In this document: one piece after another, positions 44,000 through 54,386 of the stretch | Position numbering within the stretch: position 1 is the stretch's first letter | Layout of the letters: each line of letters begins with the position of its first letter | NCBI RefSeq assembly: GCF_022024055.1 | Contig: NZ_CP091788.1 | Coordinates: 2,790,001 to 2,854,000, forward strand | Source: Prevotella sp. E2-28 | GTDB lineage: Bacteria; Bacteroidota; Bacteroidia; Bacteroidales; Bacteroidaceae | DNA: 64,000 bases | Reading direction: 5' to 3' | Made by a program: the position numbers and the translations under genes | Notes under the pieces: model-generated | Seen by the model: the letters and a program-made list of their open reading frames with translations, nothing else | The model's database searches: none | Told to the model about the DNA's origin: nothing

Positions 44000-46900
44000 C
44001 TATTTTTTGAATTCCCAATAATCCAGGCGTACATCGCCAGATGCATTGCTGAAGCAGAGGTACAGGTCGTGAACGCCAGCAGCTTTCTTCACTTTGGTGG
44101 CAAACGACTTATAGTTCTCCACTGAGCCTGTAGCACCTATCTTCACAGTACCGATAACAGGACCATCCTGACTGTCAAGACGCAGCGTTATTTCAACAAA
44201 GCCTGTTGAAGCAGCATTAATAGAGAACATACGGGCACCTTTTTCGAAGTCCACACCACGCAGGCGGATAAGCTCACCATCGTTAATGTCGAAAACATAC
44301 ATATTCTTCTTACCCGTAGAGTAAGGCATATCCTTAATCACACCAGTATTCTCGATGCCCATCTTAGCCGTCTTCAAGCCATTGCCCCAGTTCATGGTCT
44401 CAGCCTCAACACGCTTATAAGGGTTCAGCCACTCTATCTGCTTCAGAGGCTTCTGGTTCAACCAGTAAGGAATCTCTGGAATCGTTCCATCAGCCTCATA
44501 GCTGATCTCTGCACAGGTCACCGTACGACGCTCATGGTGGATATAGGTATCCAGGTGCATCAGGTCATAGTTCTGACCGAAAATATACGAATGGCCCTTA
44601 TAATCGCAGATGCCAGGATGGTTACCACGGTCGCGCTGTGTAGGACGCATGATATAGTTCTTCCACTCCCAAGGACCCATGGGCGAGTCACTCATAGAAT
44701 AGCCCAGTGCCTCAGGACAGCAGGTAGTAGCATAAGCCAGATAGTACTTGCCATTACGCTTATAGAACCAGGGACCTTCCTGATAGTTCTTCACCTTCCA
44801 TGTAGCCTTCTCGCTCCATGGAGCACGGAGGTTAATCTTAGCACCCTCTTCCTTGACAGGACGCATCACGCCATCCTTCTGGTTGAGTACAAAGATATCA
44901 CCGCTGGTAGAGATCATGTCCTCATTGAGTTTGATACAATAGACATGCGGATTGCCCCAATACATATAAGCCTGTCCGTCGTCATCGATGAATACAGAGG
45001 GGTCGATATCATCCCAATGCTCCGTCTGCCACACCAGAGGCTTGCCAAGGGGATCCTTGAAAGGACCATAAGGTGAGTCGGCCACAAGTACACCAATACC
45101 ATGACCATGAAGCGGTGCATAGAGATAGTATTTGCCATTGCGCTCTACGGTCTGAATAGCCCATGCACCATTGTCGCGAGTACGCCAAGAGAACTCCTTC
45201 AATGAAGCCACAGCACCATGCTCGGTCCAGTTCACCATATCGGTAGTTGACCACAGGAGCCAGTCGTACATAAAGAAACCAGCCGAATTCTTCTCGTTCT
45301 CATCGGGGATATCCTCAGGAGAAGCATCGTGTGAAGTAAAGAGGAACAGGGTGTCGCCCACCACGATGGGTGATGGGTCTGCAGTATATTTCGTCTGGAA
45401 GAGTGGCATGTTAACGCTCAGTGGGTCGTTAACAGGATAGACCACCAAGACGAAACCACCACGAGGACGACAAGTCATCTTCTCAGGATAGTCCTCCTGA
45501 AGGGCTACATGGAAGTTACGCTCACCAGCATCGCCGTAAAGCATGATATCACCATGCTGCTTGCCCCGCTTCAGGAAAGAAAGGTCGAGGGGCAGAGTCT
45601 TCTCTTCGTCAGTACCATTGATTCCAGCGATATACCAAATTTTACCACTGCGACGTGCCATCACCACCGACTCACCGGGATAGCCTGAGAGCAGACGGGT
45701 CTCGTCCCAGACAGTAGGCAGGGCTGAGAGGAACTGCTGGACATCATGAGGCTGAGCCAGATAACTCTCGGGACGGTCGGCCAGATGTTGCAAACCACTC
45801 TCGAAAAGTACTGTCAGAGCCAGTTCATGCGCATGTGTGGTGATATGGGGATGCTGTGAGTCGCTGAATGTACAAGGGGTATAGTCCATCGGACCGATGA
45901 CATTACGAGTGAAAGGCAGTGTGGCATTATGAGCAGCCGCCTTCTTGGTGAAGGTAGGTACGTTATTATACCACTCGGCACCATATACGCCCTCAGTACT
46001 CATTAGGTTAGGATAGGTGCGCTGCCAACCACGGGGAATAGTAGCGCCATGGAAATTAACCAGCAGATGGTGCTTGGCAGCACTTTCCAACAGGTCGATG
46101 CAATAGTCCATATTCTGCTGGGTGTCACCAGAGAAGAAGTCGATCTTCACACCAGCCACACCAATCTTTTCGCACCAGGCAAACTCCTTCTCACGGTCTT
46201 CGGGCTTGTTCAGGCGGAACTTAGGACCAGGAGCACCATTCACCCAACCCACGGAAGAGTTGTACCAGATAAGGGGCTTGATACCCTTTGACTTGGCATA
46301 GTTGACGGCATCCTCAACGGTCTTGCCATCCTTCATTTCATCCCATTCAGCATCAATCAGTACGTAGGGCAACTGAAGCGTCACAGCCATATCCACGTAT
46401 TTCTTGATAATGTTATAGTCGTTGGACCCGTGGTTATAAGCCCAATAAACCCACGACACGGTGCCTGGTTGAATCCAACTAATATCAGCAATCTTACAGG
46501 GTTCTGAGACGTCAGTCACCAAGGTTGACTCCACTACATCAGCCAGTTTACCAATAATTGCCACTCGCCAAGGAGAAGGCATTGCATTCGATGACTGTTC
46601 AGGTACTACTTGATAAATCTCTCCCTTACTATGCAGACTTGATCCAGCCTGACCTTTACAGATATTTGCCTCTGTCAGCAAAGCAAAGACGCCATCAACA
46701 GGCTCAAGCAATGCAGGATACCCCCAACGGCCATCTGTAGCCGAAGTTGTCTGGGGGAAGAAGCCTTCATAGGAATCTGCCCATTTCTGCAACCAGCGCT
46801 TCGTACCCTGAGGAATTCTGTATGATGTAGTCTCCTTTTTAGGAAGAGCATCATAACGGAAAGCAATACCGTCGTTATACAGACGCATCACCACAGTAAC

Positions 46901-47191
46901 ATTATTCGTCAGTTTCAGTTGATACTCATTGGCCTCGTTAGTACAATGCAGACGCTTACCAGTAAGCATATGATAATCGGCTGTGACATGATGGGCCTTA
47001 CCCACCTTTTGAATCTGTGAGCCAGCACATCCCAACTCGGAAATGTCCAGCACCTGTTGCTGTTGATAATACACTTTGCAGCCCTTACCCTCGGCCACGA
47101 CCTTTAACTTTGCATTGGGCGAAACCATATCTGCAGCAGATGCGCCACAGGTCAGCCCCAGCGTAAACAATAAAACTAATACCTTTTTCAT
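44000..47191 (-). CDS. GH97 - GH43 - CBM6 fusion enzyme
   Basis: The 1063-residue exported protein joins two hydrolases. Residues 20-600 are GH97 (KVYYQQQQVLDISELG; GVAGVKIDFFSGDTQQNM, with the Asp that marks the retaining, alpha-galactosidase-like branch; LMSTEGVYGAEW). Residues 610-925 are GH43: DPSPIV (base), DDIDPSVFIDDDGQAY, EGPWFYKRNGKYY (acid), fitting xylosidase or arabinofuranosidase. Residues 930-1063 are a CBM6 (RVEAETMNWGNGLKT). Its GH43-CBM6 half resembles that of the 737-residue enzyme at 49746. The fusion would let side chains of different linkage be removed together. 4 bases after the GH10 stop. Confidence 0.92.
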   Translation of the reverse strand: MKKVLVLLFTLGLTCGASAADMVSPNAKLKVVAEGKGCKVYYQQQQVLDISELGCAGSQIQKVGKAHHVTADYHMLTGKRLHCTNEANEYQLKLTNNVTVVMRLYNDGIAFRYDALPKKETTSYRIPQGTKRWLQKWADSYEGFFPQTTSATDGRWGYPALLEPVDGVFALLTEANICKGQAGSSLHSKGEIYQVVPEQSSNAMPSPWRVAIIGKLADVVESTLVTDVSEPCKIADISWIQPGTVSWVYWAYNHGSNDYNIIKKYVDMAVTLQLPYVLIDAEWDEMKDGKTVEDAVNYAKSKGIKPLIWYNSSVGWVNGAPGPKFRLNKPEDREKEFAWCEKIGVAGVKIDFFSGDTQQNMDYCIDLLESAAKHHLLVNFHGATIPRGWQRTYPNLMSTEGVYGAEWYNNVPTFTKKAAAHNATLPFTRNVIGPMDYTPCTFSDSQHPHITTHAHELALTVLFESGLQHLADRPESYLAQPHDVQQFLSALPTVWDETRLLSGYPGESVVMARRSGKIWYIAGINGTDEEKTLPLDLSFLKRGKQHGDIMLYGDAGERNFHVALQEDYPEKMTCRPRGGFVLVVYPVNDPLSVNMPLFQTKYTADPSPIVVGDTLFLFTSHDASPEDIPDENEKNSAGFFMYDWLLWSTTDMVNWTEHGAVASLKEFSWRTRDNGAWAIQTVERNGKYYLYAPLHGHGIGVLVADSPYGPFKDPLGKPLVWQTEHWDDIDPSVFIDDDGQAYMYWGNPHVYCIKLNEDMISTSGDIFVLNQKDGVMRPVKEEGAKINLRAPWSEKATWKVKNYQEGPWFYKRNGKYYLAYATTCCPEALGYSMSDSPMGPWEWKNYIMRPTQRDRGNHPGICDYKGHSYIFGQNYDLMHLDTYIHHERRTVTCAEISYEADGTIPEIPYWLNQKPLKQIEWLNPYKRVEAETMNWGNGLKTAKMGIENTGVIKDMPYSTGKKNMYVFDINDGELIRLRGVDFEKGARMFSINAASTGFVEITLRLDSQDGPVIGTVKIGATGSVENYKSFATKVKKAAGVHDLYLCFSNASGDVRLDYWEFKK

Positions 47192-47195
47192 TTTA

Positions 47196-49742
47196 TTATT
47201 TCATTCTTACTTTTCCTTCAACAATATAAATACCTTGTGGCAACTGAGGCCAGATATCAATCGTACCGAGTTTTGAGCCTTTAGTGTTATAGACATGAGG
47301 TTTGGATCGATATTCGTTGGTACCCGGATCCAAATCCGGAGCACCAGTATCCAGTTTCTCCTGCAGGAGATAACGGTGGCGTAGTGCCGAACGAACAGCA
47401 TACCATGCTTTCTTCTTACCAAGACCAGAGTTATAGAGCAACGGATTGGAAGCGCTACGCCAAGAATCATTGTCTTTTACACCCCAGATAACGAGGTTGG
47501 GACAGTTGTCATTATTCAATACAATGTCAGTAATGACACGATAGTTACGTGCCTGTTCCTCCAGATTGGCTGTTGTAGTAGAAGAAACGCCCATATCCAA
47601 TTCTGTGATGATACATTTCAGCCCTGCCTCACCAAAGAGACGAACCGTCTTCTCGAGTTTCACCGAGTCAACATCACCGATAGAGAAGTGACACTGCAGA
47701 CCTACACCATCAAGAGGAATGTTTTGATTCTGCAGGCGTTTTACCAAATTATAGTAAGCCACAGCCTTAGCCTTTCCCTGCATCTCTACGTCATAGTCGT
47801 TGATATAGAGTTGTGCTGTAGGATCAGCCTGACGAGCATAAACAAAAGCAGAGTCGATATAATCGTCACCAATAGCCAACTGCCACACTGTTGGACGCAG
47901 TCTATATCCTTCAGGATTAGTACGGATAATGCTTTGGTCGTCATCGAGACATTCATTGACAACATCCCATTCCACCACCTTACCCTTGAAATGCTTCATC
48001 ACGTTGGTGATATGATTCTTCATGATGTCGAGGGCCTGCTGACGTGTCCAGCCCTTGTCATTCTTTTTACCATCGCTACTCAACCAAGTAGGCTGTTGTG
48101 TATGCCAAACAAGGCAGTGACCACGAACAGTCATATTATTGTTCTTAGCCAAAGTAACGAGTAGATCTGCACTGCCATAGTTAAACTGACCTTGCGAGGG
48201 TTGAAGCGTTTCCATCTTCATCTCGTTCTCTGCCACCATCATATTAAACTGCTTGGCAGCTTCTGTACGGTCGCTATCCAAGCCCTTATAAGTGCAGAAT
48301 GCAGCACCGATCTTCTTTCCGTTTTTCGCAGCATAGTAACGTAACGTCTTTGTATCCGTTGCATCATCAATACCGTCATCATAGAAGGCTCCCATGGTAC
48401 TCTCCGGAATTTCAGGATTATTCGGATCAACAGGATTATTCGGATCGGCATTTTCCGTAGAAACCAAGCGCACAATCACTTTGTAGCCCTCATCATCTGT
48501 TATCTCTTCAATGGCCCATGTACCTTTGCCAGGCTGCAACAGGTGAAACTGCCAGTCGCCACTTTTACTCTTTGCCGTAAGGATAGTGATTTCCGTTCCT
48601 ACCTTGAAGGGTAACTCGTCAAGTGAAAGTGTGATAATAGGAGCGACATCACTGGTAGAGAAGTCCTCGGTAGAATTGCTGTACTTCACCTGACCTGCCA
48701 CAACCAGTTGGTCATAGCTATTAGCAGAAACCACCTTGAAACGCAAGATAGAAGCAGGATGAACCGTCAGGTTGGCATTCTTCGTGGGTGTAGCATAGTT
48801 TTTGAGGGTCAGCGTTCCCGGCACTGTATCACCAGGCTCGATGGTACCATAGTTATCCACTGCGCCACCAATGCTACCCGTACCACCAAGAATACCATTG
48901 GTCAGGACATATGCGATAGGTGTTGACTCACTGCTCATGGCACCCAGCGCACCACTATATTTCTTGCTCTCGGCCTCAGCACGATTATTGTTGACAAGCA
49001 CCTTACCTGCTTTCACACGCAAAGCACCTGTGAGGAAATTCTGATTGCCAGTGATACGATAGGTTCCTGTACCCTCCTTGATAAGTCCAAGGATAGTATT
49101 AGCGTCGTTACCTGAAGGAGCAATTTTACCAGCCAAAACAGCATCAGTATTCAAGGCTCCAACAAGGTAATAGGAAGCACGTCCCGTTTTCATATAGCCC
49201 TGCAACGTAGAGCCAGCCTCCATCTGTAGTTCACCGAAACGGAAGCCACCCGCATTAGCATTATTAGCCTCATTACAAAGGATAGCACCACTATGCACCG
49301 TCACCTTACAGTTCTGCATGGCATTATTCAGTTTACCACTCTTGATGCAGTCATCAATATTCTCCGGAGAGAAAACCTTGCCACCATGATTCAGCACAAT
49401 ATTAAAGGAACCGGCTTTAGAAGAATTCGCCTTGAAAGGATAGATATGTGCATCACCCTTGAAATTCGTCCAGTTAGCCCAAGCCGACTTCGTACCCAAC
49501 CAGCAGCGTTCGCCACCAGCATAGAGGTTAATGGAACCTTTACCGCTAACCGTTGAGTTAAAATAGCAATAACGTGCCATTTTAACATCAACAGTCTTAT
49601 TTACTGCTACAGATATAGCCTGGTCATAGGTAACATATGTCTTATCCGTATTATCACCATGGAAATCTATTTCAGTATTTTGTGCCTGAGCACTGAGTAA
49701 CGGCAGAGCCGCTAAGAGATATATCAGTTTTCTTACTTTCAT
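47196..49742 (-). CDS. GH10 endo-1,4-beta-xylanase with N-terminal beta-helix-like region
   Basis: The 848-residue exported protein has a signal peptide (LLSAQAQ) and, at residues 21-425, a Gly/Asn-rich repeat region reminiscent of autotransporter beta-solenoids (GSINLYAGGE, GKVLVNNNRAE, ILGGTGSIGGAVDNYGTIEP). A DPNNP-repeat linker (430-445) follows. The GH10 barrel (about 455-800) shows HCLVWHTQQPTW, the acid/base Glu in EWDVVNECLDD and the nucleophile in CIITELDMG. It cuts the xylan backbone. The tail (LPQGIYIVEGKVRMK) is type IX-like. The beta-helix fusion is not the usual GH10 layout, in which CBM22 or CBM4 modules are common; it may bind surface or substrate. Confidence 0.93.
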   Translation of the reverse strand: MKVRKLIYLLAALPLLSAQAQNTEIDFHGDNTDKTYVTYDQAISVAVNKTVDVKMARYCYFNSTVSGKGSINLYAGGERCWLGTKSAWANWTNFKGDAHIYPFKANSSKAGSFNIVLNHGGKVFSPENIDDCIKSGKLNNAMQNCKVTVHSGAILCNEANNANAGGFRFGELQMEAGSTLQGYMKTGRASYYLVGALNTDAVLAGKIAPSGNDANTILGLIKEGTGTYRITGNQNFLTGALRVKAGKVLVNNNRAEAESKKYSGALGAMSSESTPIAYVLTNGILGGTGSIGGAVDNYGTIEPGDTVPGTLTLKNYATPTKNANLTVHPASILRFKVVSANSYDQLVVAGQVKYSNSTEDFSTSDVAPIITLSLDELPFKVGTEITILTAKSKSGDWQFHLLQPGKGTWAIEEITDDEGYKVIVRLVSTENADPNNPVDPNNPEIPESTMGAFYDDGIDDATDTKTLRYYAAKNGKKIGAAFCTYKGLDSDRTEAAKQFNMMVAENEMKMETLQPSQGQFNYGSADLLVTLAKNNNMTVRGHCLVWHTQQPTWLSSDGKKNDKGWTRQQALDIMKNHITNVMKHFKGKVVEWDVVNECLDDDQSIIRTNPEGYRLRPTVWQLAIGDDYIDSAFVYARQADPTAQLYINDYDVEMQGKAKAVAYYNLVKRLQNQNIPLDGVGLQCHFSIGDVDSVKLEKTVRLFGEAGLKCIITELDMGVSSTTTANLEEQARNYRVITDIVLNNDNCPNLVIWGVKDNDSWRSASNPLLYNSGLGKKKAWYAVRSALRHRYLLQEKLDTGAPDLDPGTNEYRSKPHVYNTKGSKLGTIDIWPQLPQGIYIVEGKVRMK

Positions 49743-49745
49743 TCC

Positions 49746-51959
49746 TTATTTCAACTTATCAAACTTCGCGTTCTTTTCAATAGTCCAACCTTGACGCTTA
49801 GACAGCTCACAGTCCTTACCCTTGAACATCTTAGCCGACTGCTTGTCACCCTTCAACTGCCAATTCAGCCAGTTCAGGGCTACCACAGTGAACTCACCAC
49901 CATGAGGCTGACGATAGGTGCCGCCATGACCTACAGGGAAGTTGGTTGCGCAGCAAGGCACATGGGTAATCTTTTCGAAGTCGTCCATACCATTCTCATA
50001 GGCAATATCCTCCTTACCGCCGAGGATATAGATAATGCTGGTGTGAATATCCTTCAGCTTTGTCTTGTCGGGCATAGGCATACCACCTACAGCCTGCGCA
50101 CGATTGCTGTTCTTGAAGAGACCACTATTGCAAATCATAAGAGTCTTGATACGTGGGTCGGCACAGTTGTAGAGCGTCTGCAAGCCACCACATGACATAC
50201 CAGCCACACAGATATTCTTCACGTCAATCTTATTATAATAAGGTGAGTTCTTATCAGCATTCTGAGCGATGATCCAGTCAATAGACTCAATCTGCTGCTG
50301 TGTAGATGACATCGGACCCTGATAAGGCTTTTCTTCCATGGGGATATAACCCGTGGCCAGCACGATATAACCATGAGAAGCAATCTCGTTCAGGAACTTA
50401 TAGTGCTCCCAAGGTGAGTTGGTGCAGGCACCATTACCCCATACGAGGACGGGCAAGCGATTCTTCTTATTGAAAGCAGACAAATCCTGAGGCACGAAGA
50501 TCGTGTGTGCCTCAAGGGTAGCCTCTTCCTTCATGATAGCCTTATACTTACCCAAACCGCCCTCTTCTACAACGAGTGACTGCAGACCTTTAATCTCCCA
50601 CCAGTCGAAGTTGAAAAGTTTCGGTCCCTTACGACCTGTGAAGACGAAATACAGGTCGTGAGTGCCTTCTGCTTTCTCGGCGAAGTCAACAGACAATGTC
50701 TGCCATTTCTCCCAACCACCAGTAGCAGGCACCTCCAGTGTGGCGAGGAGTTTTCCTCCGATGCTGTCAATACGTACCTCAATCTTTCCGCCACGCAAGC
50801 CACTGGCCACACGAGCAACGAACTGCTTCGTAACATTACCATCGAACTTCACGTTTTGCAGTTTGATATAGTCACCATTATGAATATCGGTCACATATAC
50901 ACCAATCTCATCATTCTGTTCGGTCTTCACACCACGGCTGAAAGCCATTGTCTCAGCCTCCACCTTCTTATAAGGATTAAATGTTGCGATAGGCTTCACA
51001 CCCTCATCGGTAGGCAAGATAGTGGGGAAAGAGCCATCAGCGTTATACTCGAACTCCTCTACGGCAACGCTACGTCCGAAGCCACCGCCCTTAGGCAGTT
51101 TTCCAGTGTGGTAGAAGAAATAAGAATGTCCCTTAAAATCAGCCACGCCACAGTGGTTAGTGAAAGAACCCGTATTGCTCAGTGGCATAATCTCGCCAGC
51201 ATACTTCCAAGGACCTATGGGCGATGGGGCGGTACTGTAAGAGATGTGTTCGGGCACGCCACCAGCAGCATAGAGCAACTGATAAACGCCATTACGCTTC
51301 GTGAGCCAAGGACCCTCTACATACGAATCCTTATACTTCTTGCCCTGAACACGGTTCTTACCTAAAGGTGCACCAAAAGCCTCTTCTGTCATATCCAGAC
51401 GACCCAATTCACCGCTATAAGAAACCATATCACGGTTCAACTTCAGGTAGTAGCACTGAGGGTTACCCCACATCAGCCAAGCCTGACCATCATCATCAAT
51501 CATCACCGTAGGGTCGATATGATCCCATGAGCCATTCTCGAAGAGGGGCTTTCCAAGGGCATCCTTGAAAGGACCTGTAGGCGTATCGCTGACAGCCACG
51601 CCAATAGCCATACCACCAGAGAGTTTGCTATGAGCACAGATATACCAATAGTACTTACCATCGCGCTCTATCGTCTGACTAGCCCAAGCACGGTCGTCGG
51701 CCCATGAGAAGCTCTCTAGAGCCAGAGGTGAACCATGGTCGGTCCAGTTCACCATATCCTCGGTAGAATAAACGCGCCACTCCTGCATCCAAAAGAAGTC
51801 GGCATTATCCTCATCATGTCCTGTATAAACATACATGCGGTCGCCGCAAACCATAGGAGCAGGATCGCTAGTAAACCAAGTCTGCACAAAGGGATTCTGT
51901 GCATTAGCAGCTGCAGCCGTCATAGCCATGAGGGCTGCTGTCATCATAGTTTTTTTCAT
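49746..51959 (-). CDS. GH43 - CBM6 - alpha/beta hydrolase enzyme
   Basis: The 737-residue exported protein has three parts. GH43 (22-330): DPAPMV base, DHIDPTVMIDDDGQAW, VEGPWLTKRNGVY acid. CBM6 (335-470): KVEAETMAFSRGVKT, HNGDYIKLQNV. An alpha/beta hydrolase (480-737) has nucleophile Ser in AGMSCGGLQT and VGHGGTYRQPHG near the His, probably a carbohydrate esterase of the CE1-like or polyester-hydrolase-like class. It would pair arabinose or xylose removal with ester removal on the same chain. Its start overlaps the GH31 stop by 4 bases. Confidence 0.9.
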   Translation of the reverse strand: MKKTMMTAALMAMTAAAANAQNPFVQTWFTSDPAPMVCGDRMYVYTGHDEDNADFFWMQEWRVYSTEDMVNWTDHGSPLALESFSWADDRAWASQTIERDGKYYWYICAHSKLSGGMAIGVAVSDTPTGPFKDALGKPLFENGSWDHIDPTVMIDDDGQAWLMWGNPQCYYLKLNRDMVSYSGELGRLDMTEEAFGAPLGKNRVQGKKYKDSYVEGPWLTKRNGVYQLLYAAGGVPEHISYSTAPSPIGPWKYAGEIMPLSNTGSFTNHCGVADFKGHSYFFYHTGKLPKGGGFGRSVAVEEFEYNADGSFPTILPTDEGVKPIATFNPYKKVEAETMAFSRGVKTEQNDEIGVYVTDIHNGDYIKLQNVKFDGNVTKQFVARVASGLRGGKIEVRIDSIGGKLLATLEVPATGGWEKWQTLSVDFAEKAEGTHDLYFVFTGRKGPKLFNFDWWEIKGLQSLVVEEGGLGKYKAIMKEEATLEAHTIFVPQDLSAFNKKNRLPVLVWGNGACTNSPWEHYKFLNEIASHGYIVLATGYIPMEEKPYQGPMSSTQQQIESIDWIIAQNADKNSPYYNKIDVKNICVAGMSCGGLQTLYNCADPRIKTLMICNSGLFKNSNRAQAVGGMPMPDKTKLKDIHTSIIYILGGKEDIAYENGMDDFEKITHVPCCATNFPVGHGGTYRQPHGGEFTVVALNWLNWQLKGDKQSAKMFKGKDCELSKRQGWTIEKNAKFDKLK

Positions 51960-54340
51960 TTCTTAGTATTGTGTATTGTTATTTTAAAATCATGTCCTTT
52001 TTGTCGGCTCGTCTTCAGCTTACCCTTAGCATCCTTCCATTGGAAGGTGATGCGAGAGCATTTTCCTTTCTGATAAGCCATCGTTGTGCCATCATCCTCG
52101 TAAAGCGTAAAGGAGCCATCGGCACCAGGATAAACATGCAGTTCATCATTGCTCATGGGGATGATGCTGCCGGCACGCACGAAGACAGGGATGCGGGCTT
52201 TAGTAACGGAGGTCGTCACCGTCTGACCGCCATCATAGTGCTGACCTGTATAATAGTCGAACCAACCACCTTGTGTCTTCGGCAGGTAGGTCTTCCATGT
52301 CTTCACATCGGGTTCAGTGATAGGACTGATAAGCAGTGCCGGACCGAACATATACTCATATTTCTGATCCAGAGCCGTAGCATCATCTGCAAAATCGAAT
52401 ACTAGGGGTCGCATCAGCGTAGAACCATCAAAAGAAATATTCGCTGCTATACTATATATATAAGGTAATAGGCGATAGCGTTCTTTCAGACAATCGGCAA
52501 TGATAGCCTTTGCCTCGGGTCCATAGTTCCAAGGTTCCGTATTACTCATATAGCCATGCACGCGCATCAAGGGCAAATAGACGCTGGTCTCTATCCAGCG
52601 CAACATTCTGTCGATATAAGCTTGGTCTGTATATTGATTACCGGGACGGAAGAAGCCACCAGCATCATACGTCCACCAAGGGATACCTGCGGCCTGCATA
52701 CCCAAACCAGCCGTTATCTGACGACGGAACGTCTCCCAGTCGTTACCCACATCGCCACTCCACATCGCAGAGCCATAACGCTGGATGCCAGGGAAACCGC
52801 ATCGGGTCAATATCATAGGTCTTTTTAGTGTAGAGTGAAGTCCTTCATACACGGTTTTGTTGACGAGAAGCGGATAGACATTACGCACCTCTTCCCCACT
52901 CCACTTACCGTTGTTCACACGGCGACCAAGGAGATCATCATTCTCAGGTTCCGTAGCATCCTGCCACCAAGCATCGATACCAAGGGGAACAAGGCGGGTA
53001 GAGAAATTCTTCCAATAGGCGGCAGCAGCATCGGGATTAAAGAAATCTATCCAGTCTGTACCGGGGATATAATAGTTGTCGGCCACCATTTGTTTGCCGA
53101 CTTCGGAATTCTTGTCAATCTTCGACCACACACTGACCATCAGTCGCATATTCATGGCATGGAGACTATCTGTCAACGCCTTGGGATCTGGATAGAACTC
53201 CTCATCAAAACGCATAGAGTTCCAACCGTATTTTCCCCAGTACTGCCAGTCCTGCACAATGACATCCACAGGCATCTGCTCCTTACGGAAGCGGTTGGCG
53301 GTCTGCAGGATTTCATCCGATGAATGGAAACGCTCACGACAGTGGATATAACCCAACGCCCAACGAGGCATCAAGGGGGCATCGCCCGTCAGATGGCGAT
53401 ACGTAGCGATAATCTCATCGGGGGAACCGATGAATACCGTATAATCTACGGCCTGAGCTATGGGTGAACGAAGCACCGTTTCATCTTTCACCTTATTATA
53501 ATATAATACAGGATTATCACCCCTCGACAGTTCAGCTTTCAATACATGATGTCCAGCCTTCAGTCGTACAATCGTAGAGGCAGTTGGCGGTAGCCACATA
53601 TTCTGCATCTCAATGACGGTCTGTCCGTCAATAGTAAGGTTATGACGACGAGCCATCTTCTGACCTACATCGAGCAAAAGCGAATAGTCACCATCCTCGG
53701 CAAGGTCGATACTGGCCTCAAAGATATTACGCTGACGCACTTCACGGCGTCCACCCTCCGTCGTTGTAACGTTTACGATCTCTGTGCCGGAGTCTCCGGA
53801 TAATCCGGACTGTCCGGGTTGCAGAACCACCTGCTGGCTGCACGGATTAAACTCCACTAATCCATAGTTGTTCCACAGCACACCATAGCCTTTGCTTGAC
53901 AAAAGCATGGGGATGCTGATTTGCGTGTTGACCTGGGTCAGACGGCGCGAGAGACCACGCACATCATTATAGCCGTCCTGAAACTGCCCCAATCCGTAAA
54001 GATGTTCATCTTTCGGAGAAAAGAAAGAAAGGGTTGCCTCGCTGCCCTGCATCTGATGAGCAATAGCAGAGAAGACAACCTCTCCTTTTTTATTTTTGAT
54101 GACAACGCCCTGCTTACTGGCATCCACATCCACGGTGATATCCTTAGACTTCACCTCTTCATCCTTGATATAGAGCCAATCTGGAAGTCGCTGTTCTATC
54201 GGCTGTTCATAATATTGTATCCTCACGGCATTACGTGCTATCTGACGCACATTCAATGTTCCTTTACCAAACGACACCTCGCCTGCCATCGTAGGGATGG
54301 CAAGCAAGGTGATTATACCAATATAAAACAACCGTTTCAT
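51956..54340 (-). CDS. GH31 alpha-xylosidase-like enzyme with PA14 insertion
   Basis: The 794-residue exported protein belongs to GH31: YGLGQFQDGYNDVRG, then the barrel with WGKYGWNSMRFDEEFYPDP, nucleophile Asp in WWQDATEPENDD and HxxR-like acid region in RCGFPGIQRYGSAMWSGDVG. A PA14-like beta domain (about 190-290: ASIDLAEDGDYSLLLDVGQK) interrupts the N-terminal part, as in bacterial alpha-xylosidases. The C-terminal DUF5110 region follows. The nearby repeat QPGQSGLSGDSGTE (about 174-187) is encoded by 9-bp DNA units (53786-53820). Likely releases alpha-xylose, with alpha-glucosidase as the alternative. Confidence 0.92.
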   Translation of the reverse strand: MKRLFYIGIITLLAIPTMAGEVSFGKGTLNVRQIARNAVRIQYYEQPIEQRLPDWLYIKDEEVKSKDITVDVDASKQGVVIKNKKGEVVFSAIAHQMQGSEATLSFFSPKDEHLYGLGQFQDGYNDVRGLSRRLTQVNTQISIPMLLSSKGYGVLWNNYGLVEFNPCSQQVVLQPGQSGLSGDSGTEIVNVTTTEGGRREVRQRNIFEASIDLAEDGDYSLLLDVGQKMARRHNLTIDGQTVIEMQNMWLPPTASTIVRLKAGHHVLKAELSRGDNPVLYYNKVKDETVLRSPIAQAVDYTVFIGSPDEIIATYRHLTGDAPLMPRWALGYIHCRERFHSSDEILQTANRFRKEQMPVDVIVQDWQYWGKYGWNSMRFDEEFYPDPKALTDSLHAMNMRLMVSVWSKIDKNSEVGKQMVADNYYIPGTDWIDFFNPDAAAAYWKNFSTRLVPLGIDAWWQDATEPENDDLLGRRVNNGKWSGEEVRNVYPLLVNKTVYEGLHSTLKRPMILTRCGFPGIQRYGSAMWSGDVGNDWETFRRQITAGLGMQAAGIPWWTYDAGGFFRPGNQYTDQAYIDRMLRWIETSVYLPLMRVHGYMSNTEPWNYGPEAKAIIADCLKERYRLLPYIYSIAANISFDGSTLMRPLVFDFADDATALDQKYEYMFGPALLISPITEPDVKTWKTYLPKTQGGWFDYYTGQHYDGGQTVTTSVTKARIPVFVRAGSIIPMSNDELHVYPGADGSFTLYEDDGTTMAYQKGKCSRITFQWKDAKGKLKTSRQKGHDFKITIHNTKK
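53786..53820. repeat. 9-bp tandem repeat in the GH31 gene
   Basis: Four units of the TCCGGANNN type, encoding PGQSGLSGDSG on the minus strand. Confidence 0.75.
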
Positions 54341-54386
54341 CTTTTCAATGCTTAATTCTTAATTCTTAATGTTTAATTTTCAATTT
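54341..54386. repeat. AT-rich 7-bp repeats between GH97 and GH31
   Basis: TTAATTC, TTAATTC, TTAATGT, TTAATTT, TCAATTT, TCAATTC run head to tail. The last units extend to the GH97 stop. No other signal in the gap. Confidence 0.6.

Noticed and set aside
48417..48452. Two 18-bp repeats in the GH10 gene taken as another mobile repeat.
   Set aside because: They encode an ordinary DPNNP linker between domains; such linkers commonly repeat, so no mobility is claimed.
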